A stretch of DNA of 64,000 nucleotides from Paludibacteraceae bacterium. Lineage in GTDB: Bacteria > Bacteroidota > Bacteroidia > Bacteroidales > Paludibacteraceae. The stretch lies in contig JAGPGD010000007.1 in assembly GCA_018056165.1 (NCBI GenBank), forward strand, positions 1 to 64,000, read 5' to 3'. The translations under genes and the position numbers were made by a program. Shown here one piece after another: positions 28,458 through 38,741 of the stretch (the first letter of the stretch is position 1; each line of letters opens with the position of its first letter). The notes below the pieces were generated by a model. It saw only the letters and a list, made by a program, of their open reading frames with translations. It searched no databases and was not told where the DNA came from.

Positions 28458-29123
28458 ATGAAAAAGTTCGTTTATTCGGCAATTTTTCTACTATGTGGTA
28501 TTTTTGCCTATGGTCAAATAGATTTTGGCTTTAAGTTAGGATATAATTCTTCCGTTGGATTGAATGATTTGAATTCCATTACTAAAGGAAAATATACATT
28601 GGATTCTGCAAAAATTGATGCAAAAAATAACTTTATGGTAGGTGCTTTTTCTCGCATAAATTTTGGGAAAATATATTTACAACCTGAATTATTATATGTA
28701 GGTGGCAAGAAAAATTATTCAGAAACTGTTATTGTCTCAGAAGGTAATACCGCAAGTTACGATAAAAAGGTGACTATGAGTATGATTGATATTCCTGTAC
28801 TTTTGGGTTATAAACTATTGGATTTAAAATTAGCCAATGTAAGGGTATTTGTAGGACCAAAATTTCGTTTTAATGCAGGTTCAAAATTCAAAGTAGAAAA
28901 TTTTAATTTTACTGGAGAAATTAGTACGGATGACATAACAAAAGAAATAAAAAAATCTCAGGTTGGGTTAGAAAGTGGATTGGGAGTGGATATATTAAAA
29001 CTTACTATTGATGCCCGTTTCAATTTGATAAAAGATATGTATCAAACCAAATTGAAAGAGGTAACTATCGATGATTTTCAGGCCAATACTATACAAATAT
29101 CTGTAGGATGGAAGATCTTTTAA
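28458..29123 (+). CDS. Outer-membrane beta-barrel protein
   Basis: A predicted 221-residue outer-membrane barrel. The signal peptide is MKKFVYSAIFLLCGIFAYG, then QIDFGFKLGYNSSVGLND. Strands with the alternating pattern recur (IYLQPELLYVGGKK, VRVFVGPKFRFNAGS), and the protein ends in a terminal aromatic (ISVGWKIF). It belongs to the PorT/outer-membrane beta-barrel domain group and is similar in plan to the products at 4359-4991 and 54011-54628. It has its own terminator. Function unknown. Confidence 0.75.
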   Translation: MKKFVYSAIFLLCGIFAYGQIDFGFKLGYNSSVGLNDLNSITKGKYTLDSAKIDAKNNFMVGAFSRINFGKIYLQPELLYVGGKKNYSETVIVSEGNTASYDKKVTMSMIDIPVLLGYKLLDLKLANVRVFVGPKFRFNAGSKFKVENFNFTGEISTDDITKEIKKSQVGLESGLGVDILKLTIDARFNLIKDMYQTKLKEVTIDDFQANTIQISVGWKIF

Positions 29124-29169
29124 TTTTTTTAGATAAATCATTTCTTTTTTAAATGAAAATTACAATGAA

Positions 29170-29196
29170 GTCTCTTACTTTTTAAGAGGCTTTTTT
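29170..29196 (+). terminator. Terminator of the beta-barrel gene
   Basis: GTCTCTTA (29170-29177) pairs with TAAGAGGC (29183-29190), with one G-T wobble, followed by TTTTTTATTC. Confidence 0.75.
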
Positions 29197-29490
29197 ATTC
29201 GTTGTAAGGTATTAACCTTATTCTTTTTTATGCTTAAAAACTTGCCTTGTAGGATTCAATAATGTTTAATTTTAATTATTTTGGCGAATTTTGCTTCGCT
29301 CAATTGCCTTAATACAAAATTAAATTGTTTTTATCATTTTATTTATTTTTGATTTTTTTCTTCGTTTAATTTTGTGGAAATTTTCGGGGCTACAAAAAAT
29401 ATCGGCGCTATGAACCTTTTTTGATATACATTCCAGGTAATGATTCTGAACGGCGTTGCTAATTTTTTGTATAAAACGTAATAAATTTTT

Positions 29491-29522
29491 CAAACCTTAT
29501 TTTGCTGACAACCTTAATAACA
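29491..29522 (+). repeat. Dispersed 32-base repeat, copy 1
   Basis: A CTTATTTTGCTGA core flanked by CAAAC on the left and CAACCTTAATAACA on the right. Copy 2 (29704-29735) differs at one base. A diverged copy lies at 36133-36163. Confidence 0.7.
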
Positions 29523-29703
29523 GATACAAATTACCAAAAAATCAGAACTCAATAGATGTTTCATGAAATGTCTCTCACCGTCCTGTCAGATTACAAATCC
29601 TTTGTGACAGAGAAAAGATTTTTTAACACCAACTTCTCTAATTTTTCGGTTCACCGGCTAATGTCAATTCAAAGAATATGACTGTCCCGTGACATTGTTT
29701 TTT

Positions 29704-29735
29704 CAAACCTTATTTTGCTGATAACCTTAATAACA
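29704..29735 (+). repeat. Dispersed 32-base repeat, copy 2
   Basis: Identical to copy 1 at 29491 except for one base after GCTGA. The surrounding T-run (29698-29703) is also shared. Confidence 0.7.
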
Positions 29736-30170
29736 AAACAAATCCTCCAAAAAAGTTAACCTTATTAGCTTATTAAAAACTGAACGAAATAAGGTAATAA
29801 GGTTATAAGCTATAGGGAACATTCCTTGTTATGAAGGTTATAGGTTTTTAATAAGGTTTTTTATGACAAATATTGGTTTAGCAAACCGTTTAATTATATC
29901 AGCGGTTAAAATCAAGAGATTTTATTTTTTATGCGAGGTAGCCAAGAGACTACGCTGAACAAGGATGGGACACAGAAATTTTTTCTTCATTTACTCAAAA
30001 CTCAGAACTTTATAATTTAGTTCATATAAAAATCTACAAAAAATTCACTTTTCATTGGATAAATTTTTAGATTATGATTAAATAAAAGGACAATGATTAT
30101 TTTTTAAAATTTATTTACTCGATTTTAAATAGAAAAATAATTGAAAGAATGAATTACAGAAAAAATTCTT

Positions 30171-30178
30171 TAATTTTG
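30171..30178 (+). promoter_or_regulatory. Candidate -7 box of the fumarase gene
   Basis: TAATTTTG fits TAnnTTTG, 46 bases before the start codon. No -33 TTG within the usual spacing. Confidence 0.4.
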
Positions 30179-30223
30179 TAAGTTTTTCAAGTTTATTTTT
30201 TTATCAATCAAGAAAATTAATCT

Positions 30224-31855
30224 ATGACAAAAGAATTCAAATATCAGGAACCTTTTCCTCTTAGTGAAGATAAAACTGAATATTATTTGCTTACCAAAGG
30301 TCAGGTATCAGTATCTCAGTTTGAAGGACAGGAAATTTTAAAAGTTTCACCCGAAGGATTAACTCTGTTGGCTCGCACTGCATTTCGCGATTGTGCTTTT
30401 CTTCTTCGCCCTGAACATCAAAAACAAGTGGCGGCCATTCTTAAAGATCCAGAAGCTAGCGAAAACGATAAATATGTGGCTTTGACTATGCTTCGCAATG
30501 CGGAAATTTCTGCCAAAGGAGTTTTGCCATTTTGCCAGGACACAGGTACTGCTCTTGTTTATGCAAAAAAAGGGAATCGGGTATGGACTGATGGTAGTGA
30601 TGAAGAAGCTCTTTCGAAAGGAATTTATGAAACCTATACACAGGAGAATTTGCGTTATTCGCAGAATGCTCCGCTCACCATGTATGAAGAAGTAAATACC
30701 GGTACCAATCTGCCTGGGCAAATTGATATTATGGCTGATCAAGGCGAAGAGTATAAATTTCTTTTTATGGCAAAGGGAGGTGGCTCTTCGAATAAAACTT
30801 TCTTGTTTCAGGAAACGAAAGCTTTACTGAACCCTGAAACTTTGGAAAAATTTTTGGCTGAAAAGTTGAAATTATTAGGAACTTCGGCTTGCCCACCATA
30901 TCATATTGGGTTTGCTATTGGTGGAACTTCAGCAGAAGCTTGCTTGAAAACTGCTAAATTAGCATCAACCAAATATTATGATGAACTTCCAACTACAGGC
31001 AATGAACTTGGCAGAGCTTTTCGTGATTTGGAACTGGAAGAAAAAATTTTAAAAGCAGCTCAACAATTAGGAATTGGAGCTCAATTTGGAGGAAAATATT
31101 TTGCTCATGATATTAGGATTGTTCGTCTGCCACGACATGGAGCTTCTTGTTTTGTGGGTTTGGCTGTTTCTTGTTCTGCCGATAGGAACATCAAGGCTAA
31201 AATTAATCGAGAAGGAATTTGGGTAGAAAAGCTGGAAGATAATCCCGGAAAATATATTCCTGAAGAATATCGTCAGGTTGGCGAAGAAGGTGGTGTGAAA
31301 ATTAATCTGAATCAACCAATGAAAGATATTTTAGCCACATTGACAAAATATCCTGTTTCTACTCGTCTGTCGCTTACAGGTACTATGGTGGTAGCACGCG
31401 ATATTGCTCATGCTAAGATGAAAGAAATGCTTGATGCGGGGTATGATTTGCCTCAATATATGAAAGACCATCCTGTTTATTATGCGGGTCCTGCAAAAAC
31501 TCCCAAAGGGATGCCTTCTGGATCGTTTGGCCCTACAACTGCTGGACGAATGGATTCGTATGTAGAGCTTTTTCAAGCACATGGTGGTAGTTTAGTGATG
31601 ATTGCAAAAGGTAATCGAAGTCAACAAGTAGTGGATGCTTGTAAAAAATATGGTGGTTTTTATTTGGGTTCAATTGGTGGACCTGCAGCAATATTGGCAC
31701 AAAATAACATTAAAAAAGTAGAATGTATTGATTTTCTAGAATTAGGAATGGAAGCTGTTTGGAAAATTGAAGTAGTTGATTTTCCAGCCTTTATTCTGAT
31801 TGATGATAAAGGAAATGATTTTTTTAAGTTAATCAAACCAGTTGTGGTTTGTTAA
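30224..31855 (+). CDS. Fumarate hydratase, class I (iron-sulfur)
   Basis: Interconverts fumarate and malate with an oxygen-sensitive 4Fe-4S cluster, in the reductive branch used by anaerobes to make succinate. At 543 residues it is the single-chain type. Cysteines for the cluster are expected from [11 protein letters not shown] near residue 105 and from the blocks [17 protein letters not shown] and [17 protein letters not shown]. The C-terminal beta domain shows [43 protein letters not shown] and LGSIGGPAA. It is monocistronic, between a -7 box and a strong terminator. Confidence 0.95.
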   Translation: MTKEFKYQEPFPLSEDKTEYYLLTKGQVSVSQFEGQEILKVSPEGLTLLARTAFRDCAFLLRPEHQKQVAAILKDPEASENDKYVALTMLRNAEISAKGVLPFCQDTGTALVYAKKGNRVWTDGSDEEALSKGIYETYTQENLRYSQNAPLTMYEEVNTGTNLPGQIDIMADQGEEYKFLFMAKGGGSSNKTFLFQETKALLNPETLEKFLAEKLKLLGTSACPPYHIGFAIGGTSAEACLKTAKLASTKYYDELPTTGNELGRAFRDLELEEKILKAAQQLGIGAQFGGKYFAHDIRIVRLPRHGASCFVGLAVSCSADRNIKAKINREGIWVEKLEDNPGKYIPEEYRQVGEEGGVKINLNQPMKDILATLTKYPVSTRLSLTGTMVVARDIAHAKMKEMLDAGYDLPQYMKDHPVYYAGPAKTPKGMPSGSFGPTTAGRMDSYVELFQAHGGSLVMIAKGNRSQQVVDACKKYGGFYLGSIGGPAAILAQNNIKKVECIDFLELGMEAVWKIEVVDFPAFILIDDKGNDFFKLIKPVVVC

Positions 31856-31976
31856 AAAAAATTATGACCTTCTTTCCTTATTTAAATATTTCATTTTAGA
31901 TCGAAACTTGGTAATAAACGATAGTTTTGATTTCAAAATGTCCTAACAAAAGATTTTTTCTGATTTAACAGGAAAC

Positions 31977-32013
31977 AAAAAAGGCATCTGAAAAAATATT
32001 AGATGCCTTTTTT
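31977..32013. terminator. Bidirectional terminator between fumarase and TPR gene
   Basis: The 13-base arms 31977-31989 and 32001-32013 pair perfectly (AAAAAAGGCATCT with AGATGCCTTTTTT), with an A-run and a T-run on the two sides. The two genes converge here. Confidence 0.85.
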
Positions 32014-32036
32014 GTTTTACAATTTAGACGAAAAAA

Positions 32037-33266
32037 TTAATCATTTTCCATTGCTTTAATTTCTGCATCAATTTCTGCTGCTTCTTTATCCATTTGCAAT
32101 CTGTAATACAAAGAACGCAAATTGCGTTTATATTCTATATCATCTGGCTTCAATTCCACTGCTTTTTTAAAATAAGGAATAGCTTCTTTGAATATATTGT
32201 TTATTTTGTCTCTCTCGGCATTATATAGTTTTATGTCTTTAATTTCATTAGCGGCTTCCATCATCTTAACTGCTTGATTGTAATAAAGTCTGCCTATACT
32301 AGCATAGGCATCGGCAAAATTTGGATCCAATTCAAGTGCCTTATTAAAAGCTTTTTTTGCTTCTTCTATGTTTCCAAGATTTTCTTCCAAATTCCCCTTC
32401 ACAAAATAATATTGAGCTACATTTGGTTCTTTTTCAATCGCCGCATCCAAGTATTTTAAGGCTTCTTCTATTTGCCCAGTATAAATATAATGATTGATAA
32501 GATTTTGTAAAAACCATGGTTCAGCGGGGAATTTTTCAAAACCTTCCTTTAAGGTAGCTATGTAATTAACTGTATCATTGATATTGTAGTATTCTTGAGC
32601 CAACAACTGATACACACTTAATGTTTCGTAATCGTCATCTTTTAGGTCTTCATATAGTTTGATTGCTTTATCGTGTATGCCTGCACTCGTAGCTGAAATA
32701 GCTGCGAAATATTTAATCATATTATAAGTAGTATCAATTTTTATTTCGTTTTGCATATAGGGTAAAGTTGGAATCTCAAGATAAGTTTCAAAAACTTTCA
32801 AAGCACCTGCATAATCTTTTTTTTCATAGAGATAGGCACCGTAAGCAATTAAATTTGGTTGCAGGGAATAATACTCCTTCATTTTTGTTTTGATATCTTT
32901 TAGATATTTTGGTTTAACTTTCCCCTTTTCATTCGGCAATTGGTCTAAATCTGCAGCTTTTTTAAAATAATTGTACGATTCAAGAATAGCCTGTCCTTTT
33001 GCGTCAGGATCATAATTTTGATTTAGCAACATTTTTTTGTACCAATAATCATTTTCTTGATAACCAATCAAGCCTGCTACATACCATGTGGTAGGATCAT
33101 TTTTAGTAGTGGAGTCATTTAACGCCTGTTGAATTAATTCACGCGCACCTGTAAAATCAGGATTTTCCATTAAAACTTTGTTCTTCGCTTTTGAGACATT
33201 GCTCTTTTGAGCATAGGAAAAAACAAAGCTTACTATCAGAAACAAGGTAAGAATGGACTTTTTCAT
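32037..33266 (-). CDS. Exported tetratricopeptide-repeat protein
   Basis: A 409-residue exported protein. The signal peptide is MKKSILTLFLIVSFVFSYA. Most of the rest is helical, with TPR repeats that are clearest in the second half: ALKYLDAAIEKEPNVAQYYF, then EAKKAFNKALELDPNFADAY and AIPYFKKAVELKPDDIEYKR. TPR arrays hold protein complexes together; no enzyme motif is present. It is probably periplasmic. It sits 94 bases downstream of gyrA on the same strand, and may share its transcript. Confidence 0.85.
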   Translation of the reverse strand: MKKSILTLFLIVSFVFSYAQKSNVSKAKNKVLMENPDFTGARELIQQALNDSTTKNDPTTWYVAGLIGYQENDYWYKKMLLNQNYDPDAKGQAILESYNYFKKAADLDQLPNEKGKVKPKYLKDIKTKMKEYYSLQPNLIAYGAYLYEKKDYAGALKVFETYLEIPTLPYMQNEIKIDTTYNMIKYFAAISATSAGIHDKAIKLYEDLKDDDYETLSVYQLLAQEYYNINDTVNYIATLKEGFEKFPAEPWFLQNLINHYIYTGQIEEALKYLDAAIEKEPNVAQYYFVKGNLEENLGNIEEAKKAFNKALELDPNFADAYASIGRLYYNQAVKMMEAANEIKDIKLYNAERDKINNIFKEAIPYFKKAVELKPDDIEYKRNLRSLYYRLQMDKEAAEIDAEIKAMEND

Positions 33267-33360
33267 ATTTTCAATAAAGTTTTTTGTTTATAATTGATTG
33301 AATAATTTATTAGACTGTAAAAATACAATAGATCAAAAGATTGAACAAATTCTTTTAAAA

Positions 33361-35913
33361 TTAATTTTCTAAAAATTCATTAGATGTTGCTAATAAATTT
33401 TCTTCTTTATTTTCCTCATCAATTTCAAATTCTTGGCTTTCATTCGTTTCAGAAGACACTTTGCAAACAGAAGCTATTTCATCGCTCCGTTTTTCGAGGT
33501 TGATGAGGCGAACACCTTGTGTGGCACGACCGATCACAGGAATATCAGAAACTTTCAACCTGATGGTAATGCCTGATTTATTGATAATCATTAAATCATT
33601 TTCGTCAGTAACACTTTTGATGGCTACCAATTTACCAGTTTTTTCTGTGATATTCATTGTTTTAACACCTTTACCGCCCCGATTAGTAATTCTATAAATA
33701 GGTTCACCGTTTTCATCATCAAGCAAAGTCCGTTTTCCGTAACCTTGTTCTGAAACCACCAAAATATTTTCTCCACTATCTTTATTTACACAAATCATGC
33801 CAATTACTTCATCTTCTCCATCTTCATCAAGTGTCATTCCACGAACACCGGTTGCAGTACGTCCCATTTCACGAACATTTGACTCGTGAAAGCGAATGGC
33901 TCGCCCATTTCGATTGGCCATGATAATTTCAGAATTTCCATCGGTCAACCTTACCTGAATGACTTCATCGTTTTCCCTTAACTGAATGGCAATTACACCA
34001 TTTTGTCGTGGACGTGAATAAGCTTCCAAACTTGTTTTTTTGATAACCCCTTTCTTTGTGCAAAAAATCAAATAATGGGATTGATTATAATCAGGATCAG
34101 ATAAGCTTTCGATGCGAATAAACACATTTACTTTGTCATCAGGATCAATGTTCAGAATATTTTGAATGGCTCTTCCTTTGGAATTTTTACTTCCTTCTGG
34201 AATTTCGTAAACTTTCAGCCAGTAACATTTTCCTTTTTGGGTAAAAAATAGCATGGTGTTATGCATGGAAGCCGGATAAATATATTCTATAAAATCTTCA
34301 TCTCTTGAATCACTTCCTTTTGAACCAATGCCGCCTCGTCCTTGCGCACGGAATTCGCTTAATGGTGTCCGTTTGATATAGCCAAGATGAGAAATGGTAA
34401 TAATCATTTGTTCATTGGCATAAAAATCTTCTGGATTAAATTCTTCAGAAGAATAAACAATTTCAGTCCGACGTGGATCGCCATATTGCTTTTTGATTTC
34501 AAGAAGCTCATCTTTAATAATTTGCATACGCAAAGATTCTTTTTCTAATATCTCTTTTAAATGAGCTATTAATTGTAGCACTTCTTGATACTCTGCTCGC
34601 AATTTATCTTGCTCCATACCCGTAAGTTGGCGTAATCGCATTTCAACAATGGCTCTTGACTGAACTTCCGTAAGATTAAAACGTTCCATTAAACGAGTGC
34701 GTGCTTCATCAGGATTTTTTGAATCACGAATGATTTGAATAGCTTCATCCAGATTATCCAGGATAATCATAAATCCTTCCAGTAAATGTGCCCGTTTTTC
34801 AGCTTCTGCCAATTCAAACTTGGTACGACGAGTAATAACCGTGTGGCGATGATTTACAAAGTGACGAATTAAATCTTTTAATGTCAATAAATAAGGTCGG
34901 TAATTTACTAATGCAATATTATTGACATTGAAAGAGGATTGTAAGGGCGTGTTTTTGAATAGTTTATTTAAAATAACATTGGAATTCGCATCCTTCTTAA
35001 CATCAATTACAATGCGCATCCCTTCACGGTCAGATTCATCATTGATATTTGAAATTCCTTCAATTTTCTTGTCTTCTACCAGAGAAGCAATAATTTTTAT
35101 CAACTCAACTTTATTTATCTGATAGGGAATTTCTTTTATAATGATTTTCTCATGACCTGAAGCATCAACTTCAATTTCAGTTTTTCCACGAATAATAATT
35201 CGTCCTCGTCCTGTTTCAAAAGCTTCCTTCACACCATCGTAGCCATAAATGATGCCACCTGTCGGAAAATCAGGAGCTTTGAGGTATTTCATCAATTCTG
35301 GTATGGTAATTTCTTTATTATCAATGTAAGCAATGATAGCATCGATAGTTTCGGAAAGATTGTGAGGAGCCATGTTGGTTGCCATTCCAACAGCAATCCC
35401 TGACGAGCCATTTATTAACAGATTGGGTAAACGTGATGGCAATACCACAGGTTCTTTCAATGTTTCGTCGAAATTCGGTTGAAAATCAACAGTATCTTTG
35501 TCAATGTCAGCCAACATTTCTTCGGCTATTTTTTGCAGGCGAGCTTCAGTATATCGCATAGCAGCAGGACTGTCCCCGTCAATAGAACCAAAATTGCCTT
35601 GTCCATCAACCAGTGGATAACGCATTGACCACGGTTGTGCCAAACGAACCAGTGTCCCGTAAATAGAAGAATCGCCATGTGGATGATATTTTCCCATCAC
35701 TTCACCGACAATTCTTGCACATTTTTTATAAGGTTTATCAGAAGTATTGCCCAATTCATTCATTGCATATAGCACTCTTCGGTGCACGGGCTTAAAACCG
35801 TCACGCACATCAGGCAATGCTCTTGATACAATCACAGACATTGAATAATCAATGTACGAAGATTTCATTTCTTCGTCAATGTTCACTTTAATAATTCTTT
35901 CTTCTTCAGCCAT
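33361..35913 (-). CDS. gyrA: DNA gyrase subunit A
   Basis: The breakage-reunion subunit of gyrase. The active-site tyrosine lies in [11 protein letters not shown], near residue 122. The quinolone-determining region reads [19 protein letters not shown], with the Ser (HGDSS) and a Thr in place of the usual downstream Asp/Glu region (Tyr-Gly-Thr). The C-terminal half carries the beta-pinwheel repeats, and the GyrA box is [10 protein letters not shown]. Length 850 residues, with an acidic C-terminal tail ([14 protein letters not shown]). The ATG at 35913 starts [16 protein letters not shown], as in relatives. Confidence 0.96.
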   Translation of the reverse strand: MAEEERIIKVNIDEEMKSSYIDYSMSVIVSRALPDVRDGFKPVHRRVLYAMNELGNTSDKPYKKCARIVGEVMGKYHPHGDSSIYGTLVRLAQPWSMRYPLVDGQGNFGSIDGDSPAAMRYTEARLQKIAEEMLADIDKDTVDFQPNFDETLKEPVVLPSRLPNLLINGSSGIAVGMATNMAPHNLSETIDAIIAYIDNKEITIPELMKYLKAPDFPTGGIIYGYDGVKEAFETGRGRIIIRGKTEIEVDASGHEKIIIKEIPYQINKVELIKIIASLVEDKKIEGISNINDESDREGMRIVIDVKKDANSNVILNKLFKNTPLQSSFNVNNIALVNYRPYLLTLKDLIRHFVNHRHTVITRRTKFELAEAEKRAHLLEGFMIILDNLDEAIQIIRDSKNPDEARTRLMERFNLTEVQSRAIVEMRLRQLTGMEQDKLRAEYQEVLQLIAHLKEILEKESLRMQIIKDELLEIKKQYGDPRRTEIVYSSEEFNPEDFYANEQMIITISHLGYIKRTPLSEFRAQGRGGIGSKGSDSRDEDFIEYIYPASMHNTMLFFTQKGKCYWLKVYEIPEGSKNSKGRAIQNILNIDPDDKVNVFIRIESLSDPDYNQSHYLIFCTKKGVIKKTSLEAYSRPRQNGVIAIQLRENDEVIQVRLTDGNSEIIMANRNGRAIRFHESNVREMGRTATGVRGMTLDEDGEDEVIGMICVNKDSGENILVVSEQGYGKRTLLDDENGEPIYRITNRGGKGVKTMNITEKTGKLVAIKSVTDENDLMIINKSGITIRLKVSDIPVIGRATQGVRLINLEKRSDEIASVCKVSSETNESQEFEIDEENKEENLLATSNEFLEN

Positions 35914-36132
35914 TTATATTGTTTTTATATCTTCTTGAAAAATTGTACTAAATTACTCATTTTTCTTCAGATGGGCAATTTTTAAAAGTTAATTTATGGT
36001 AAGAATTCCCTTTTACAGAGCACTGGGAAGTTTTTTGATTTTCAGTTCAGGCAATGGAGGAAATCTAATTTGAAATAAGATGAGGTTACTTTTGCAAATA
36101 AACAGTGAAATAAAATTCAGGCAATATTTTTT

Positions 36133-36163
36133 CAATCTTATTTTGCTGAAAACCGTCATAACA
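36133..36163 (+). repeat. Dispersed repeat, diverged copy 3
   Basis: Shares the core CTTATTTTGCTGA and the right part AACC-T-ATAACA with the two copies near 29.5 kb. One base is missing and several are changed. Confidence 0.5.
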
Positions 36164-36243
36164 AATCTGAAAATTTAATTTTTAGTGTAAGATGGTGAGA
36201 AAGGTACACCGAACAAGAGGATAAATTTGTCTAAAGTATAGAC

Positions 36244-36290
36244 GCAGCTTTTCGAATTTGTTCAAAGCGTTTGATTAAGCTGCATTTTTT
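36244..36290 (+). terminator. Terminator-like hairpin without an assigned gene
   Basis: GCAGCTT (36244-36250) pairs with AAGCTGC (36277-36283) around a 26-base loop and is followed by ATTTTTT. No plus-strand gene ends nearby, so it could end a small RNA or be chance. Confidence 0.3.
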
Positions 36291-36366
36291 AGCTAAGTTT
36301 TATTTCTTTCTTCATCTTATTAAAAATAATTTTCAGCTCCGTGGTTTCAACTTTTAAAAATTGCTG

Positions 36367-36374
36367 TACTTTTG
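36367..36374 (+). promoter_or_regulatory. Candidate -7 box of the DUF2784-like gene
   Basis: TACTTTTG fits TAnnTTTG, 18 bases before the ATG at 36393. It overlaps the alternative TTG start at 36372, which argues against that start. Confidence 0.4.
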
Positions 36375-36392
36375 TTGTACAAGAAATTTTTT

Positions 36393-36782
36393 ATGCATAC
36401 CGTCTATTCCATACTGGATATTTTCTTCGTCATTTTTCATACCTCACTAACTATTTTCAATGCCATTGGTTGGGTATGGAAGAAAACTCGATTGCTTAAT
36501 CTGATCACGCTTCTTCTTACGGGCTCTTCGTGGCTATTTCTGGGAATGATTGTCGGTACACCGGGTTATTGTCCACTCACCGACTGGCATTTTATGGTAC
36601 TGGAAAAACTGGGGAAAACAAATCTTCCAAATTCTTATCTCAAATACCTTTTTGATAGAATTACAGGGTTGAACATTAATGCTGAACTGGTCGACAAGGT
36701 GACATTAATTGTGTTTCTTGCAGCTTTAGCAATTTCTATTTTTCTCAACATTCTGGATAAAGTTGTTTTAAAACGCAAATAA
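36393..36782 (+). CDS. DUF2784-like inner-membrane protein
   Basis: A 129-residue membrane protein of unknown function. Three or four hydrophobic segments are visible: residues about 4-24 (VYSILDIFFVIFHTSLTIF), 31-52 and 105-122. Between them lies a conserved-looking polar loop with TPGYCPLTDWHF. The pattern of membrane helices plus CPLT-x-WH matches what I recall of DUF2784 proteins in Bacteroidota. The open frame starts earlier at a TTG (36372), but the ATG at 36393 fits the family and the -7 box better. Confidence 0.65.
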   Translation: MHTVYSILDIFFVIFHTSLTIFNAIGWVWKKTRLLNLITLLLTGSSWLFLGMIVGTPGYCPLTDWHFMVLEKLGKTNLPNSYLKYLFDRITGLNINAELVDKVTLIVFLAALAISIFLNILDKVVLKRK

Positions 36783-36883
36783 TATTTTGCATTTGCCATT
36801 GCTCGTGTCAAAACTTTGACGAGTCGATACACTTCGCCAAATAAGCTATCTAAATTTATGCTGTTTATTTTTATTATTTGTTG

Positions 36884-36891
36884 TAAATTTG
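36884..36891 (+). promoter_or_regulatory. Candidate -7 box of the ACT-PaaK operon
   Basis: TAAATTTG fits TAnnTTTG, 30 bases before the start codon of the ACT-domain gene. No -33 TTG at the usual spacing. Confidence 0.4.
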
Positions 36892-36921
36892 CATTTTTAA
36901 ATTTTTAAAATTATTTCTGCA

Positions 36922-37350
36922 ATGAAAATCCGTCAACTTTCTGTTTTTGTGGAGAACAAAACTGGTCATCTCAACGAAATTTTAAATATTTTGGCTCGCA
37001 ATAATATCAACATTATTGCCTTAACACTTGCCGATAGCAGCGATTATGGCCTTTTACGTATGTTGGTGTCCGATCCGTTAAAAGCAGTAGAAGTACTCAG
37101 AGCTGAAAATTGTTCTGTCCGCATTCACGACGTTCTTTCTTTGGAATTGGAAGGTGTTCCTGGCTCATTAGCTCGCATCCTTGATAAATTTACGGCTGAA
37201 AACATTTCTATTGAATATCTTTATGCTTTTAGTTTTGGAAGCAAATCCATTATGGTAATGCGAACCAACAATATGGATAAGGCAACAGAAGTAATTAAAA
37301 AATATCAATTCAAACCCATTTATGAATCAGATTTAAAACTGACGGTATGA
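36922..37350 (+). CDS. Tandem ACT-domain protein
   Basis: A 142-residue protein made of two ACT domains. The first is residues about 3-68 (IRQLSVFVENKTGHLNEILNIL), the second about 72-138 (SLELEGVPGSLARILDKFTAENI). ACT domains bind amino acids and regulate partner enzymes. The gene overlaps the phenylacetate-CoA ligase start by four bases (ATGA), so the two are translationally coupled. In Bacteroidales and archaea such proteins accompany aryl-CoA ligases and indolepyruvate oxidoreductases, so it probably senses an aromatic amino acid. The ligand is inferred. Confidence 0.85.
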   Translation: MKIRQLSVFVENKTGHLNEILNILARNNINIIALTLADSSDYGLLRMLVSDPLKAVEVLRAENCSVRIHDVLSLELEGVPGSLARILDKFTAENISIEYLYAFSFGSKSIMVMRTNNMDKATEVIKKYQFKPIYESDLKLTV

Positions 37351-38657
37351 TCTGGAATGAGGAAGTAGAGTGTATGTCGCACGAAGAAATGCGAGAACTT
37401 CAAAGTGAACGTTTAAGAAATTTAGTGAACAGAGTATATCGAAATGTGCCTTTTTATCGCAAAAAAATGGAGGAAATGAATATTACTCCCTCTGATATTC
37501 ACTCCATTGATGATATTTCCAAACTGCCTTTTACTTATAAAAACGATTTACGTGACAATTATCCATTTGGACTTTTTGCTGTCCCAATGAAAGATATTGT
37601 TAGAGTACATGCTTCCAGTGGCACAACAGGTAAACCCACTACGGTAGGTTATACAAAAAATGATATTCAAAACTGGTGCGAATCACTTGCTCGCTGCTTG
37701 ACGATGGCAGGTGTGACAAAAGAAGATGTGGTGCAAGTTTCTTATGGATATGGTTTGTTTACAGGTGGCTTGGGTTTGCACTATGGAGCTGAAACAATTG
37801 GTGCTACGGTTATCCCAGCTTCAGGAGGGAATACGAAACGTCAATTACAGTTAATGTCTGATTATGGTGTTACAGTCCTTGCGTGTACACCTTCGTATGC
37901 TCTTCATCTGGTAGATGCGATGCCGGAATTTGGTTATTCACGTGCCGATATGAAATTGCGATTGGGTATTTTCGGAGCAGAACCATGGACTGAAAACATG
38001 CGGCTTGAATTGGAAAGAAAATGGGGAATCCAGGCTTTTGATATTTATGGATTAAGTGAAGTAATGGGACCGGGTGTTGCTCATGATTGTAGTTTTCATC
38101 AAGGATTACATATCAATGAGGATCATTTTTTTCCAGAAATTGTCGACCCGAAAACCAAACAGCCATTACCAGATGGATGTGAAGGAGAACTTGTTTTTAC
38201 CACATTGACCAAAGAAGGTATTCCGCTTTTGCGATACAATACGCGCGATCTTTCTATGCTCAATCATGAAAAATGCGAATGTGAACGTACGCTGGTTAGA
38301 ATGAAGAAGATTACTGGCAGAAGTGATGATATGCTCATTATTCGGGGTGTGAATTTATTTCCTTCTCAAATTGAACAAGTTTTGTTGGAAATGTGCGAAA
38401 CGAGTGCCCATTATCTTTTATATGTAGATAGAAAAGATAACCTGGATTATCTGGAATTGAAAGTGGAATTGGATGAATCTAAAATGGTGGAGACTATTCG
38501 TGAACTGGAAAGTCTATCGAAAAGAATTGAACATTCCCTTCGCAGTGCTATTGGTTTAAGCATCAAAGTTACACTTGTTGAGCCTCGTTCCATTCCGCGA
38601 AGCGAAGGAAAAGCAGTCAGGGTAATTGATAACCGAAAAAAGGAAGAAAGCAAATAA
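37347..38657 (+). CDS. Phenylacetate-CoA ligase
   Basis: An AMP-forming ligase that makes aryl-acetyl-CoA, such as phenylacetyl-CoA, from the acid, ATP and CoA. The PaaK motif HASSGTTGKPTTVGYTKND lies near residues 90-108. Later blocks are DIYGLSEVMGPGVAHDC and YNTRDLSMLN, with the C-terminal IIRGVNLFPSQIE. The 436 residues fit the anaerobic PaaK type. It is coupled to the ACT-domain gene and followed 84 bases later by an aminotransferase. Since this is a likely anaerobe, it probably works in arylacetate activation (aromatic amino acid synthesis by reductive carboxylation, or breakdown) rather than aerobic phenylacetate catabolism. Confidence 0.9.
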   Translation: MIWNEEVECMSHEEMRELQSERLRNLVNRVYRNVPFYRKKMEEMNITPSDIHSIDDISKLPFTYKNDLRDNYPFGLFAVPMKDIVRVHASSGTTGKPTTVGYTKNDIQNWCESLARCLTMAGVTKEDVVQVSYGYGLFTGGLGLHYGAETIGATVIPASGGNTKRQLQLMSDYGVTVLACTPSYALHLVDAMPEFGYSRADMKLRLGIFGAEPWTENMRLELERKWGIQAFDIYGLSEVMGPGVAHDCSFHQGLHINEDHFFPEIVDPKTKQPLPDGCEGELVFTTLTKEGIPLLRYNTRDLSMLNHEKCECERTLVRMKKITGRSDDMLIIRGVNLFPSQIEQVLLEMCETSAHYLLYVDRKDNLDYLELKVELDESKMVETIRELESLSKRIEHSLRSAIGLSIKVTLVEPRSIPRSEGKAVRVIDNRKKEESK

Positions 38658-38741
38658 TTTTTTGATGGAATATACGATTTGATATTTTTGAAAAACTCAA
38701 TTATTCCGTAAAATATAAAGATATTATTAGAATTTTTAATC

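Larger units (their letters stand above)
29197..30223. other. Long gene-free stretch with degenerate repeats
   Basis: About 1 kb without a plausible ORF, broken by stop codons in every frame. It holds two nearly identical 32-base repeats (29491-29522 and 29704-29735), an inverted 12-base pair (29769-29780 with 29844-29855) inside a run of AACCTTATT/AATAAGGTT variants, a motif shared with 40220-40269 (29278-29327), and the 17-base string 29993-30009 that recurs inverted at 57654-57670. It reads like a graveyard of small mobile or palindromic elements. Confidence 0.55.
35914..36392. other. Gene-free stretch before the DUF2784-like gene
   Basis: 479 bases between divergent genes. It contains the diverged third copy of the dispersed repeat (36133-36163), a hairpin with a T-run (36244-36290) and, at its right end, a -7 box (36367-36374). 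No ORF is plausible. Confidence 0.5.

Noticed and set aside
29491-29735. CRISPR-like array from the 32-base repeats
   Set aside because: Only two close copies, 181 bases apart, no regular spacing and no cas genes in the window.
29197-30223. tRNA, riboswitch or small-RNA gene in the long gap
   Set aside because: I looked for GTTC-A-TC T-loop context and known riboswitch cores and found none. Absence by eye is not proof.
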